DNA of 64,000 nucleotides. Origin: Phytoseiulus persimilis (lineage: Eukaryota > Arthropoda > Arachnida > Mesostigmata > Phytoseiidae). A program made the position numbers and the translations under genes. Location of the stretch: positions 31,456,723 through 31,520,722 of the forward strand of contig CM075103.1 of the NCBI GenBank assembly GCA_037576195.1, in the 5' to 3' direction. The notes under the pieces were generated by a model. It searched no databases. It saw only the letters and a program-made list of their open reading frames with translations, and had not been told where the DNA came from. This document shows, in pieces, positions 51,050 through 63,480 of the stretch. Position 1 is the first letter of the stretch. Each line of letters starts with the position of its first letter.

Positions 51050-52980
51050 CCGTACGGCGTAAGGCGAACAGGAGAGCCGTGCAATGTACCCATTGGATCA
51101 AAACACGTGTCGCATCCTCGAACCTGGAGAGAAAACCAAATCTCTACACACGTGGCTCGCTCGGGAGGGCATCGGCTTGAACAAACTCACATGCTTCCGA
51201 CTCGGCAGCGGGCAACGAGGCGACTCAGAAAGTCGAAACGGAAACCAGACCTGCGATCACCTAATGAGAAAGCACCGCGACGGATTTCATTTATTGATGA
51301 GCGGATTCAACTCAGCGTTCCTTGTGCTCATCTCCTGGTCCTTCCCATGACGGCGCTCCTGCAGAGCAGCGATCATTCCTGATTCATCAAAAGCTGAAAC
51401 ACTGGATGACCTCGATGGGATAGCTACAATCTAGCTAATTATGAAAGTGTTCCGGCGTTGCTGCTCAACTTCCTCGAATCACTGCCTGCTCTGAGTCTTG
51501 GTATGAAAACCAACTTTGATGAGCTCATGTGCTGCGCATTCCGATCTCTCTTCCGGCTAAGCACACACTTGAGTATATTTTAGGATCGTGTTGCTTGGGC
51601 ACCCCAGAAGGTGGAGATAGCATGGACCCAATGTGATTCCGTCGTCAGAGAAGCAATCGGAGACCATCACTTTCGTCTCCATGAGGTATTCCTCCTCAGG
51701 CCTGCCCTGAGCGATAGGCATAGGGTCACAACCCTTGCACCCCTGTGCCTTGGGTCTCAATCTTTAGCCGAGTCTCAATCGAAGCATATCCCACGAAATA
51801 GGCTGGTCGGGTATTTGGGGAAAATCAGGCATGAGATATTTCATTGACCATGACGACTTCGGATGTACGGCGAGCTCATTACCACTGCAGGATGTGAATG
51901 CTCAAGCGTTTGATGTTTTCCATGCTTGCCCTGCTTCATAGCGCTTTGCGGAAGAGCTCCACTGTCTGATTCTGGACTCTCAGAGTTTGTTCGTTCTCAA
52001 GTTCCTGACTGGATATTTACTTTCGAACCTGGGGGGTTCGTCAACTCGACGACGTTTATTGAGACTTCAGCGCAATGTCTTCCCGATCCTGACCTGGGTA
52101 TCTTTCGTCCCTTTGAGTGTCGCTCGACCAGGTCCGATTTCATTCGACACGGTGGAATCGAAATATTTCAAGTTTTCCTGGATTGATTCTTCAGCAACAT
52201 CAGCGAATCGCGAATCTTCTAAATTCGTAAGAGAGCTTTCGAGGCCCGCGTGATTTGGTGGCCGAAATCCTCCAGGTGTGGATAGTCAGGCTCTCAGATG
52301 TGAACTATGGATGAAGTTCACTCGCAATATGAGGAAATGTCAACGGCGGAACATCTGGACTTCGAGACCCTATTGGGTTGACAAGATCAGATCTGGAAGC
52401 AAATTCCGGCCACGAATTGCGAATTATCGGGTCGATCAAAATTCCGAAAAACCGCCGCGAATAGCGAACTACAGGAATCTGCGAATCAACGACGGTGCGA
52501 ACTGCCGGGAGTTCACTGCATCCTGATTCTTCAAGCCCTCCATTCTATCACCGCGGATACATGGCTCCCTCCCGGCTCCTTGCGAAGAAATCATTTCTTT
52601 TGGGTGAATCTGTCGAATGTCGCGTGATGCTCATACAGATCCCTAAAGATGACTCTCGTGTGAATCTAACATGGCTCTTCGACCGAGATTGATAGAGATT
52701 AGCAACCACCTGGGGCGGAAACTACTGCAGGTTTCGTTGGGCCACATGTTCGAATGAATCAGTTCATTGGGAATTTAGACACGGCTCGGAAACCTGTCAG
52801 GTGGCACAAAATTATTCGACAGTTTGGAGATAAGCCTCTGCCGTACTCTTCTGTTCCGCGACTTTGCCGATCGTACCTCCCCACGGAGCGTTACCCCTTG
52901 ATGAGAAACCATTCAGTTGGGGTTTCATGGGAGGTCTGAGCTCAGGGCTTCTCCAGGGACCCTGGACTCCGCGGGACGAT
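51050..52980. other. Gene-free stretch
   Basis: No recognised gene or repeat. Frames at 51926-52253 overlap in two registers. A frame at 52495-52692 was considered as an immunoglobulin-like exon and rejected. Confidence 0.4.
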
Positions 52981-52987
52981 TGCGTAA

Positions 52988-53890
52988 TTATCGTTCCCGT
53001 GTTTCCGCCTGAGTTCTGAGCCCCACGCGTTGGAAGGTATCTCTAGCGGAATAACCGATCGAATCCCCACCAACAGGTTGCAGCCTCCGTAAGTCGGCCA
53101 TCGTCATGTCCCCGATCAAAGTTTGCCTCAAAGGTTCCCCAAGAATTTGAACGCTCATTCTCACAAACATCGAACCTTTCGTGAGGGCAGTGTCTGGTCT
53201 AGAATCGGAACGTCTGGAGAGCTAGGGATCATTCGTGAACCACAATTTCCTATCTGGTCGATGCGTACTCGGAATACACGGGAACTTAACATCAATCACT
53301 CAAAGGACAACGAATTGCTTCTCGTCGGAACTGAGATGAAAGACTCACTGATAAATATTGACACGAAAAATATCATCCACGATTTCCTGTGCAGTTGGAA
53401 AATTGCATTCTGATCCTGAGTAGCGAGAATGGAGTTCTTGGCCGCAGAATGTCCCGGAATCCGCAGGAGCTGATGAAGACCTCTCGAATCATGCACTCGA
53501 CAAGCACCCAATAGAAATAATTCTCGACACCCCAGAAAAAAATCTTGTGACGCACTAACCGATATCCGGAAGACGACTTTCATCCAGCTGAGGAAACTCG
53601 GGAGCCGCCTCCAGTGCTCGCACAACGTGCGAATGTCGTCGACTTCTGACTAATCGAACCACTCGCTCGGAACTACTAATTTCAATTTCTACAGTCAGCG
53701 CTTTTCGAGTTGTCTCCTCTGTGAGCGGAGAGACCCACCGAAGTTTCACTTACCATAAGTCGTTCCCGAAGGATTCTAGGGCCGCCCTCTCCCGCTTCCA
53801 GATAACCTTCATCGTTTCAAACGCTATCTCAGAAGAATGTGACTGAACAAGCTGCGAAACATCGGTTTGAAAGGCCGGGGAATAATTCAT
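52988..53890 (-). CDS. Unidentified four-exon gene model, 180 aa
   Basis: Assembled by hand from exons 53754-53890, 53560-53672, 53349-53415 and 52988-53213. All junctions keep the frame, giving 180 codons from ATG to TAA. Donors are GTAAGTG, GTTAGTG and GTGAGTC. Acceptors are TTAGTAG (weak, with an alternative 3 bp away), TACTCAG and CTCTCCAG. Introns are 81, 144 and 133 bp. The product is hydrophilic with mixed composition, no signal peptide, no membrane segment and no domain that I recognise. Without splicing, the first two exons share one frame broken by a single TAA inside the first intron. The start is uncertain because the frame stays open upstream of the ATG. A chance assembly is possible since acceptors are common. 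Confidence 0.35.
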
Positions 53891-54084
53891 CCATCCGTCC
53901 GGTGTGTGACAATGACCGCCTCCCCACCAGTCTGTCAGCCTAAATGCGTATCGACCTCACGCCGGTCATTACGAGCTGCGGTCGGCGAGACGGACACGAG
54001 CGGGAAAATGAGACATCCTGCCCTGCTGGAATTAAAGGATAACAAAACACCCTTAGACCTCAGCAACGCGAAGCTCTCGCTGTT

Positions 54085-54667
54085 TCAGAATGTATCTGCG
54101 CCGTTCTTCTGTTTTCCACTCGCGGGATCGTAGAAAACGAGGCTGTTAGCATCTTCAGAGATCTTGGTGCGGGTCCGCTTCCACTCCTGGCAGAACTCTG
54201 CTCATCGAAAGTTTTGAGTGGCATTTTTCTGAGACGCATCGATTTCGCTCAAGCGAGTAATTCGAATTCGGTATCGGAAGCGTTATTGCCCCGAATCCAT
54301 CGATGGAATCCGTGGCCCAATGGAACGATGCCGAACGCGGGAATACCGTTTCTCGAACAAGCACTATGCCAGGGAAGCTTCGTCACTTACGATCATTTAG
54401 CTCCTTGAGATGACTCAGTCGGTTCAGCGAGGACAAATTCCTTGTCGTTACGGCAGGATTGTGCGTTTGACGCGCAATTCTGGAATCACGCCCCAACTTT
54501 TTGGAGATGGCGAAGGAACTAGTGACTCGCGATCGATTGCTAACAGAAGCGACCCCTTGACGAGACGTGACAAAACTTCGAAGCGCTGACCGGATGATCC
54601 CTAGACAGCGACGCTGTTCGCGGGCACGCTGAAACAAATCAGGGACTACTTCCCACGAGATGTCCAT
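54085..54667 (-). CDS. Unidentified two-exon gene model, 129 aa
   Basis: Exon 54391-54667 starts at an ATG with G at -3 and +4. It is open for 92 codons and ends at a strong donor (GATC followed by GTAAGTG). Exon 54085-54197 follows a weak acceptor (GATGAGCAG), joins in frame and runs to TGA. The intron is 193 bp. The product is basic and Ser/Arg-rich at first, then charged and probably helical, with no recognised domain. A second acceptor (GCGTCTCAG) would give a shorter, different C-terminus. It lies 194 bp upstream of the model at 52988-53890 on the same strand, so the two could be parts of one gene. Confidence 0.3.
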
Positions 54668-54919
54668 GCCGACGGTTGGTCATTCAATCACTGCCCCGGC
54701 AGGGTCGCGCTGCGCTGCAAGTGAGTCTGAATGGGTGGGCTAGATGGTTTCTCATCTCGGTGACGCTCCCGTTCATAAACAGGTTTCTGATCCGCACCCG
54801 TTGCACCCTGCCAAGGCACCCTCCTCGTCCGGCAAATTGAACTAGTCATGAAATTTTTGTCCTGGAAAACATTTTATTTCCGTTTCCCTCGGATTTTGAC
54901 ATTCCTGCAGTCGGAATAA

Positions 54920-57900
54920 CTTAGGAGTTCCATTTCGTTCGGAGACACCTCGGACTCTCATAAACTTGAAAAGGTGATGAGGTGTTCATTTGTGCTCTGG
55001 TCGTGTGTGAAGTCTGATTTGAGATCGGATCCCATCTTTCTAGTCCTCGGTGACTGGGCTGAGACGGCTGCAGAGAAGCTCGTCTGTGAGCTCCCAACAC
55101 GTGGCCGCGGCTGGCGTGTGCGTGAATTTGGAAGGACGGCTCCTCTGGATGGTTGCAGCGCTGAGAAGCGCGAGCGTGGTGAGATATTTCAGTCACGGCA
55201 TGAGCTCGGGTCGTACGACACCCTGCCACCGTGTGGGCTGACGCGCACAACATAGTTCGACGTCCGGCTGAGGAATTCCTCGACGTCCTCGTTATGTTCC
55301 GATGGTCCTCCCGGGCCAGCGCTTTCTGCGAGGCGTCTTTCATTTCCCCAACCAGGTGTCATCGTGTCCGATTCTGTGGCCACCATTAGCTATTCGCGTT
55401 GACTACGGCCTGACGTGCGGACAAACAGCCGCAAACACAGCGTTGATGAAAGCACGTTTCCGCGAACTGCGGGCCAACATATCCGGCCTGTCTCTGACCG
55501 TTGGAGCGACGGAACTTCGTATCTCGGGCAGCAGGGAACAACATCGGTCCATTCGCCCACGGAAAGTGATTCGCAAACTCACAAACTCAATTTGTTGGAA
55601 GTCGAGCTCTCATTTGGCGGGAAAATCGGAACTTGTGACCACGAGCAGTTGCCACACGAGCTCCGGAGCCGTTTACCACCGGTTATGTCCCAGGAGCTCG
55701 AAACTCTCGTGGCCGAGAAAAACTCCCCTGAACCTAAAGGATTGTTAGTCGGGGCTGGAAAACACCAATCGTCTTTCCGACGCCAAACCTGAACGTGTGC
55801 AGCTCGATTCCAGCCGCAAGGAAACAACTTGGGCCACTTTTCCATTCCAAGAAGCACTTGGCGAAGCTGAATTAGGTAAGTTCCAAATATAGAATGATCA
55901 CTTTGACTCTTATGGCTCCGAGGACGATATGAGTCGACAGTCGGGGACTGATGTTGTATTCGGAGCATCAGCCTCCTAAATTTAACTCAGAATCCAGTTG
56001 GAGTCACTTAATTCCTCCTTGTGCCTGGTTCGCGTAATCGAGTCGTCCAGCTCTGATTCGGTTCTATATTTGCAGAAGCGGGGGCGCACCTCTCATTTTC
56101 AATGTACATTTGTGCGCGCCTCTATCGAAAATACGACACACGGGCAGTTCTAAAGCTGGATGCCCTGATGCGCTCGATTCACTTTCGGGGCCGAGCAAGC
56201 GTGCTCCCCGACTGGAATCCCGGTGACTCTAACGGAGTGTGTTTGATTTTCAGTTGGTGATGTAGTACAGGAAGCCGGCGCAGCGACCTGGGATAGCCAA
56301 GCGGGGAAAATGGTCGGCTACTCGGGAGCTCGATAGGCCAACAACTAATCAGACGCCCTCTACGGGATGAGGGCAGCCAAAGGTGCTCCCATCGGGGAGT
56401 CATCCGTCATGGGAGCTTTTTTCCATCATCGAAGATTATTTAGGGAACGGGCCATTCATATGGGGAGACTGCTCCCTAGGCCGAAGGAGGCCACAATAAG
56501 GAATGGTGTCTGCTCATCAGCGCAAGATAGGCTGGCCCAAAAAAGCGGGGGAAACTCCAGCACAGGCATCGATTTAGCACTCGCAGAACCGTCTGCGACA
56601 ACCAACATCGGCCCTCACCCGCGGTTTTCGGGCGGACATTGAATGAACTCTTCCTCAACTGCGGTTCCATTGCGCACGCTCTCTCTTTCTCTGATAAGGT
56701 GATCGGACGGGTGAACTTATCAAATGTACAGCGGAAGCAAAACCTGGATACCTTACTGGTCAGTAAGGCGCAGTGAACGTTAAACGCCCTGCTGCGTTTT
56801 TACCTTGGAGAGCTCTAGGACGCTCCATTTCAGTTCAGTGTCGCTCGACAAGATGCCTAGAACAACTGGATTGAACGTCCTGCAAAACGCACCAGAATAG
56901 CTGTGAAGGCTCATCGCTGACGATGGCGGGGTATGAGAGGATTTCCGAACGAGCAGCTGCACGGTGCGAGGCATGACTTTTGAACGGAACGCGCCGCCGT
57001 ATACCACGAGCAAAGGACTGAGAGCGCGTCAGTCTGAATGAATTCTTTGTGCCACCTAATCAATTTATAAGGCGAGTGTTGACTAAGTCTACTCCGGTTA
57101 CACGCGGAGGGCACTTCTTAGCTCTTTTGACTTTTGGCTGTAGTTTCGAAGGAAATTAGCCGAATCGAGTTCCCAGAACTCCTCCAAGGAAAAAACATCG
57201 GAGCAATTGAGTCTGAATTCCGGAGTGTTGAATGTGTGTCTCGGTCTGGAGATATGCCCTCCCATGGGGCGCGGCTCGACGGAACTGGGAGACGCTTGCT
57301 TGAGTTGGCCATGACCGAACCCCGAGGAAAACCGATGTTCAAGGGGAAGCTTCTGAGCGGCGGATTATAGCTGATGAGGATAGCCTGAAAACGTGATTGT
57401 TTTCTCGAAATTGTCCCATCAAATTGCCACCCCCCCCCCCCCTGCAATCGCGATCTTCTGCAACAAGGGCGAGATCTCGGAAAAACACCCGAACTTCCAG
57501 GCTCTGCCGATGAGTGAGTAGGTCAGGCACTGGATACCTCTGATACCCCTTTGGTTTGTGAGGAGCAGCGAGCGTTGGACGCCCAGCACGTCTACGGAAA
57601 CAGTGGAAGATCCACGAGAAAATGAGAGGGAGTTGAGATTTCCTGTCCACCCAGAGCTGCATTGAAAGTCTGCCGCGGTATTCACCTTTCCCTCGAGCAG
57701 AGATCGAGCGTCGTAGAGGATTCTTCCCACTTGACTCTCATTCGAACTTCAGAACGAGCCCTCCTTCCCGACGATTCTGCTTTGCTATCTTATAACGACT
57801 CCTTGTCTCGGATTTCATCGCGTCGAGTGTTCGAGTGCGATCTAGGCTCACCCTCACGCTCCAGTAGCTATTTCAGGTCTGGACTCTGCACTTCGTTCGC

Positions 57901-58150
57901 AGGTAGGACAGAAGAAAGGTCATGCAGATAGAAACGACACAGTTTCCTCCTCAATGTTCCCTCAAACTTGTTTCGATTCAATATTAACTCACAGATACGG
58001 ATTTGTCAGTCACTCAATATTTCTATGTACAACTCTTTCGGCGACGGAAACCGCATCGTAGTGGTCCGTCGCCTCGCAGGTACTGCATGGTATCACTCGG
58101 AATCACGCTCGACTCCTTAAATAGTCCTCCGTCTCCGAAGAAATAATCTC
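54920..58150. other. Gene-free stretch
   Basis: No supported gene. A run of about 14 C lies near 57427-57441 without the MITE sequence around it. Confidence 0.45.
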
Positions 58151-58160
58151 TCGACGTCGT

Positions 58161-58832
58161 TCACTCTTGCGACGAGCTGCAGATGCTGGGCTCCTCCTTC
58201 TGTTTGCAGCATCCGCAATGGTTCTTTGCACATGCGACCTCCTTCCCCGACTTCTTCTGTTTGACTCGGCGGTTCTGGAACCAGATTTTCACTTGCTTTT
58301 CCGAGAGGCCGAGCCGGCTCGCGATCTCGATCCGACGAAGTCTTGAAAGGTACATGTTTGCGGTGAACTCCCGCTCCAACTCGAGCAGCTGCGTGCCGGT
58401 GAACGCCGTCCGAATGCGTTTGATGTCTGCGTCGAGCTGAGGCAGAGATCTCTCGGGACTAGACGCTGATCCTCGGTCGATGGAGAACGTTTGGGGGACC
58501 TCGTGCTGACGGCCGCTGATTGGCTGCTCAGCGAAGCGGCCGGTGTCCTCACGTTTGATTATCTCCTGCGGCGGAACTTGCGGCATCGGACTGACGGCTG
58601 CCGGGGGTGCGACCCCGAGCCGGAAAGCCAGGGCGGCCCTCGCCGCTGCGTGGAACGCCAGTTGTTCCGGAGACAGAGCGATCTCCTGATGGAACCACGG
58701 GATCAGGGACCGCAGTGGGTTTATTTCCTCACGATTTGGGTATCCGTGGTGCGGTGAACTGAGCAGAGACTCCATGAAGAAGGAAGCGTTCTTCGGACTC
58801 CGACTCAACTGCGTGGTTTCTGGCGACGACAT
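58161..58832 (-). CDS. Gsx: Gsx/ind-class homeobox transcription factor
   Basis: A 223-residue sequence-specific DNA-binding protein. The homeodomain spans residues about 137-196 and contains [29 protein letters not shown] and the recognition helix [17 protein letters not shown]. Gln50 and Asn51 are intact. [13 protein letters not shown] plus RRVKQKK is diagnostic of the Gsx/ind (ParaHox) class, and [10 protein letters not shown] with KQKK is closest to Drosophila ind. Near the N-terminus [10 protein letters not shown] resembles the Gsx SRSFxVDSL motif. The C-terminal tail is short and cysteine-rich (C201, C206, C208, C209, C218), comparable to the shorter GCKC of vertebrate Gsx. In bilaterians ind/Gsx patterns the intermediate column of the neuroectoderm. 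The ATG is supported by an in-frame TGA at 58862-58860. The coding region is one uninterrupted exon, whereas Gsx genes commonly have an intron before the homeobox. Confidence 0.93.
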   Translation of the reverse strand: MSSPETTQLSRSPKNASFFMESLLSSPHHGYPNREEINPLRSLIPWFHQEIALSPEQLAFHAAARAALAFRLGVAPPAAVSPMPQVPPQEIIKREDTGRFAEQPISGRQHEVPQTFSIDRGSASSPERSLPQLDADIKRIRTAFTGTQLLELEREFTANMYLSRLRRIEIASRLGLSEKQVKIWFQNRRVKQKKSGKEVACAKNHCGCCKQKEEPSICSSSQE

Positions 58833-58904
58833 TTTCGGAAGGCGCTTCGCGCAACCGATTCACTGGGGCGCAGGTGACGGAGCCTGAGATTGCTTGACAA
58901 GTTC

Positions 58905-59740
58905 ACGACTTCAGTCCTGGCACTCCGCAAATGGCGGCTCGGAGCGCCATCAAGGTGGTTTCGTCGAGCTCGAATCCGCCGCTCACGACTCTTGAGAGAG
59001 GTGAACGCTCCACCCCGTGAGCTCCGAGGTACCGCCCTCGTTTAGGTAGCTCGAGCCGCGTCGAGATATGTCTCCCAGCTAATTTGCGTCCGCCTGCCCG
59101 CCCGCCCGCCCGCCCGCCAGCCAGACTCGAACCTGGATTGAAACCTAACACCCAACCGTTAAACGATGAGTTGTCCAAATAGACAAACGCTCGACGGGGT
59201 TCCTTTAAAACATCTCTGACTGAATTTACACCATCAGACTCTCTGCGGGCAGCCGGTACGCCATTTTGAAATCACCGTTATCGAACTGGGCGTACGGAAA
59301 ACCTCTCTCCTCTAGAATTTCAATGAGCGAATATTTCCATTCGAATGACAGAGCATCCCTCCGACTTCAAAGCTGAGGCTTCGTTTTCCCTTGCTCCTGG
59401 AGAAGAGCTGATTATCCAGCTCCTGCACGGTTATTCTTGTACGTCGTGGATCGAAACGTGGTTCCGAACGTTTCATCCAGTTCCGAGGCGTTCCCGAGCT
59501 GAATTTTCGATTCGACATACGAAGCCTGACCCGAACTGGATTCATCACCTTCACCGTCGGAGAGTTAAACGTTGTTTCCTCAAGGCAACCCTTTTAGTGT
59601 TGAGAGTTGTACGATTCGGATTTGTGAACGCGGGGCGTGTGCCAGACAGCTTCACAGTGAGCGGAATGAGTGAATCAATGCGAGGAAATGTGCAATCCTC
59701 GAAATCGCGGTTGGAAACACACCGGAGGGGTCCTGGAGCG
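58905..59740. other. Region upstream of Gsx
   Basis: Presumed promoter side of the homeobox gene. It contains a (CCGC)n run at about 59094-59118 and a tRNA-like fragment. No further gene is seen. Confidence 0.4.
59092..59178 (-). repeat. tRNA-like fragment with GGGC tandem run
   Basis: The minus strand carries an A-box-like CGTTTAACGG and a B-box-like GGTTCGAGTCTGG, followed by about five GGGC units. The T loop is one base short and no full cloverleaf forms. It is probably a tRNA-derived repeat or degenerate tRNA, not a working gene. Confidence 0.35.
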
Positions 59741-59759
59741 AGCGCGCGCAATTTGCAAA

Positions 59760-61820
59760 ATGACACTTTTTAAAACATCCTTCGACAGCAGCATTACAAG
59801 CAAGATCACGTTACTCTACTGGTTGCTCGCGGTGATGGCAGTCGTGATGGCGAGTTGCGAATGGAGGTGTCCCGCTGCGTCCAGTTCGGGGGAGCACAAT
59901 TCACACCTCCGAGCTACTGCAGGAACAACACCTCAGCAAACACAACAACAACCACCTTCCTCAATATACACCCATCTAAAAGCAACCGAGTTTCACGGAT
60001 AGGCTCCGCGGACAGTTCTGACCGACGATACGAATAACGTGTTCGCAGTCGGTCGATCCAGAGTGCGGTCGGATGAAGTCGAGTTCGGCCTCGGATCTTC
60101 ACCACTGATGTCATTTCATTGGAAAGTTTGAGGATGGATGCTGTCGTTCGGGGTCTGTCGAGGAGCTCGACAAAGGCCTATCGCGGGGCGGAAGCTCAGC
60201 TCACACATACCAATTTTCTTAACACTCTCTCGAGGAGATGCGAGGGACATTGATTGGACCGCTTCGAATATTCGCAGTGCGCCAGCGAGATGGACGACCT
60301 TGACAGTTTCCAGCTCGAGCGGAACAAATAAACTCGATTGAATCGAACGAACATCCGTAGACATCGGTTCTTCAAGCTGGCCAGCCGAAGGATTCTTGGA
60401 TCTGGCAGTTGGAATGGCGGGACGATCAACGTGTCTTCCGATGACCGGGGAAATTGAAAAGGCCTCGCGAGGCTGGAAGTCAGCCGATGCGAGCGAACCC
60501 GGAGCGCAACACGAGCCTCCGCTCCGGGTCAGCTGCAAGGCTGATTTCCCTCATCGAATCCCTCTGATACCTCCTCATTGGATCCGGGTGCTGCGTGCTC
60601 TCAGCCGGCTCGATTCCGACTCGCAGAGGAATCCGATACAGGACGATATTCTCGGTGTGAGCAGCTTCCTAGCCAAACATGCTTTCCAGACAACTCGGAG
60701 ACGTCTGGCGGCGGGTCGAGGTGGGAATTCCAGCCTGGCAGCGAAACACCGTGAATCACTCTTTCCATGGAACACAGCCTCAAAATTCGAAGAATGAGGG
60801 AAACTTTCCAATTTCTCGCGGGAGCCAACCCTCTGAGAACGTGATGGGAAGCGCCGGCGAATCGTACGTATATTGGCTCGCCGAGTATTATGTCTCCGTT
60901 CTCCGTGGTATTCTAAAATCAAATACACCGGTCCAGAGGCGCTTCATATTAGACGAGAAACCCTTGTGAGTCCGGGCGGCTCCGGAGCCAACTTTTGTTA
61001 CGGAACCGGGCTTCCCGAATATAACAGAGAGTGTAAACAAAGCCAGCGCCAAATCTCGGTGTCCGAGCCGGGGCTTTCTTTCTCCGAGCCGGGGCCGGAT
61101 CCAGGAAAGAAGGTCCATCCCTTATTTCCAAAATTGGCTTCCTGATTCTCGTTCCATTGCTTCTGGGCTCCGGCTAAATGAGGGACGAAGAATGAGATAG
61201 TACAGGAATCGGTGTGAGTTTGTATAGAAGAAATGACCCGGACTTTATCTCATATGGCGCTGTCTGCGATGGTGGAGTTACCGTCCGTCCGGTCGACCAA
61301 CGAACGCTTAAATTGGGCTGAACTTTCGGCAGGACTCAGAGATCAGCGCCGGTGGGTTCTGCCTATTCTCTGAGATTCTTTTCACTCGCGATGCATCAAG
61401 CCGGCCAAGCGGATGATGAGCGAGGAGCTCTGGCCCTGACAACGGCTTGCTCCTGCGTTAGCAGAGGGGGCGAACTCAGGAAGCTTCATTCGCTGCTTCC
61501 AGGCTTGTTCGCTCTCGCATCTCAGCCCTTGGTGGCTCCGGACGAAATGCGAAGCCCGATGCAAGACGGTCATCTGGCAGACCCACGGAGATTGCCAAGG
61601 TGACTACGGAGATGTGTGTGAGATCGTTTGCGGCTATTTCGGGAGAGAGATCCCGGAAAACCGAGAGGACCGGACCAAAGTTTCCTGCACGGATCCCCGA
61701 AGGAAAATTCTATGTAACTGTTATGCGAGCGGCAATATCAAGCTGTCAGAGCTACGAGAGTGCGTAGTCTGTCATCGTACAAGCTTTCGATACTTTCGGG
61801 GAGCCAGACGCCGAGCTTAG
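59760..61820 (+). CDS. Secreted cysteine-rich protein, two-exon model
   Basis: Exon 59760-59866 encodes a signal peptide. It has Lys5 and Lys15, a hydrophobic core from about residue 16 to 31 (ITLLYWLLAVMAVVMA), and a likely cleavage after Ala31. It ends at a modest donor (GGAG followed by GTGTCC). Exon 61526-61820 follows a strong acceptor (CTCTCGCATCTCAG) and joins in matching phase 2. Total is 133 residues. The second exon has ten cysteines spaced C-x3-C-x10-C-x7-C-x3-C-x18-C-x8-C-x-C-x13-C-x2-C. The central part has the CxxxC and CxC pairs typical of cysteine-stabilised alpha-beta (defensin-like) peptides, but with a longer loop and extra flanking pairs. The C-terminus is basic (GARRRA). 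It would act outside the cell. Function is unknown, and antimicrobial, signalling or venom/saliva-type roles are all only possible. The intron is 1659 bp, and a missed middle exon or unrelated exons are the main risks. Confidence 0.42.
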
Positions 61821-61824
61821 GGAC

Positions 61825-63480
61825 GAAGGCGCCGAATCCGCCCACTTCGCCTACCGCCATATCGGTCAGACTCTATCACGTTGCCGGGTCCTTGAGGCAC
61901 CCTCCTGGCAAACCACGACAAACGAAAGTATAATAATGCCGATACCGTTATATTTGCGTATCCTCACGCTACCCGAGGTAATTGTAGGTGAAAGTCAGCC
62001 AACAGTTCATCATTTCGAGTACGACGGGGCGCCGGAGCCGTCCAGCGGGCTCGTCCTACGGCTGTGCGCAAGACCCGTTTCGGCGAGGGAATCCGAAATC
62101 GGAACCTGACCTTTCAAAGAGATCCTCAGTTGGTCAACCCCCTCCTCCTCAGAGAACGGATTCAAAGGCTAAGAAGACACATGAGCTCGGATACAGCGCA
62201 CTCGTGGACTCAATAGGAGGCGACTCTAGAAAATAGAGAGATCCAATGATCTGTTTCCTCTACGCGTGGAGATCCAACATCTGACCCAAGATTCTCGGCA
62301 GCGCATGTGGGAGCATCGTATCCAACAGGATCCTGTGTCCTCCGTTCCCGAGTTATGGTGGGCATGACTGGAGACATGCGTCCGCTCGATTCGCGAGCAC
62401 TTCCCCGGCGTCGTCGTGAAAGTAACATGGCCTTCCCTCGGCAACCCGATCCTCCTCGAACGGGTCACTTGGATCAAAGTCGTTTGTTACCACAGGCAGA
62501 ACTGCCAGAGAATCCGAGAAGTTCTCAAGTTCTCGAATCACGGAGATGTTGTGCTCTTTTCAGAGATTTCATGGAACGCTTCCGAGCCCAACTCGTTAAA
62601 TTTCAACGTTTTTTCGTTGAATTTCAAGTTTCAGCTGTTCCAAATGAGTCGTGATTGCATCGCGGGCTGCTGGAGATCTGGGGAAGCTGGCGGAGCTCAC
62701 TGTGTCGGATACAAAAACGCTTTGATTTACCCCAGGGCAACAGTCGACATCAGACGGTCTTCCCTTCGGTACAAAACGCGCAACTTTGATCGCCTCTGAA
62801 CTCCTCAGATCAAATGATAACAAACCCGATCGACTACTTTCGAACGAATGAACGAATTCCAACATACGAGCAGGGGAATATTTCGAGCGATTATCAAGCA
62901 CCTGTTCGCGCTCGGCAGAGCAAACACGTACATTCCCCGGGGAGCGGTCCTGAAATTGATTCTCGGTCGGGTCGATTAGGCCTTTCAGGCACCGTTCGGC
63001 GGGAGTGAATCCATGGTACACTCAGAAACGGAGGGACTCGCTGACATCCATTCGCATCTTTCCGATCCACTCCATTACGGGATGTTTCTTGCACCGAGAC
63101 CGCCTTCCTCCGGCATTCAACTCCATTATCGAAGTCGAGTAGCCGCAGCTGCTCTAGAAACTCGCTCGAATGCTGTCAGTAGATGGACAATCATCGTAAC
63201 AACGGGTGGATGAAGGACCGAATCGAAGAAGATGACCCGGGGAAAGCGCTAATAAGTCGACGCGTGCTCCCTCCTCGACCTGAATTGAGCTGTTGGAGCG
63301 CGACTTCGATCCAATATTATGGATGATGTCACCGACCGGTGCGCAGCCGGACGAAAGAAGAGGAACGGCTAATAGAGGTCACTTTAGAGGTGCATTTTAA
63401 TCAGCTTGACCGGGTCGGCCTCGAGTCCGGTTAGTTAGCTAAGTTTGTCTCGATGGTCAGCTGCCGACAAAGAGACTCTG
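61825..63480. other. Gene-free stretch
   Basis: No supported gene or repeat. Frames on both strands around 62300-63020 lack recognisable features. Confidence 0.4.

Noticed and set aside
52495-52692. Possible immunoglobulin-like exon
   Set aside because: The Cys-to-Trp spacing is too long for an Ig strand pair, and no partner exon or second Cys region is visible.
57427-57441. C run as a fourth MITE copy
   Set aside because: None of the family body or termini surrounds it.
58183-58757. Plus-strand frames of 85-88 codons
   Set aside because: Antisense shadows of the homeobox gene.
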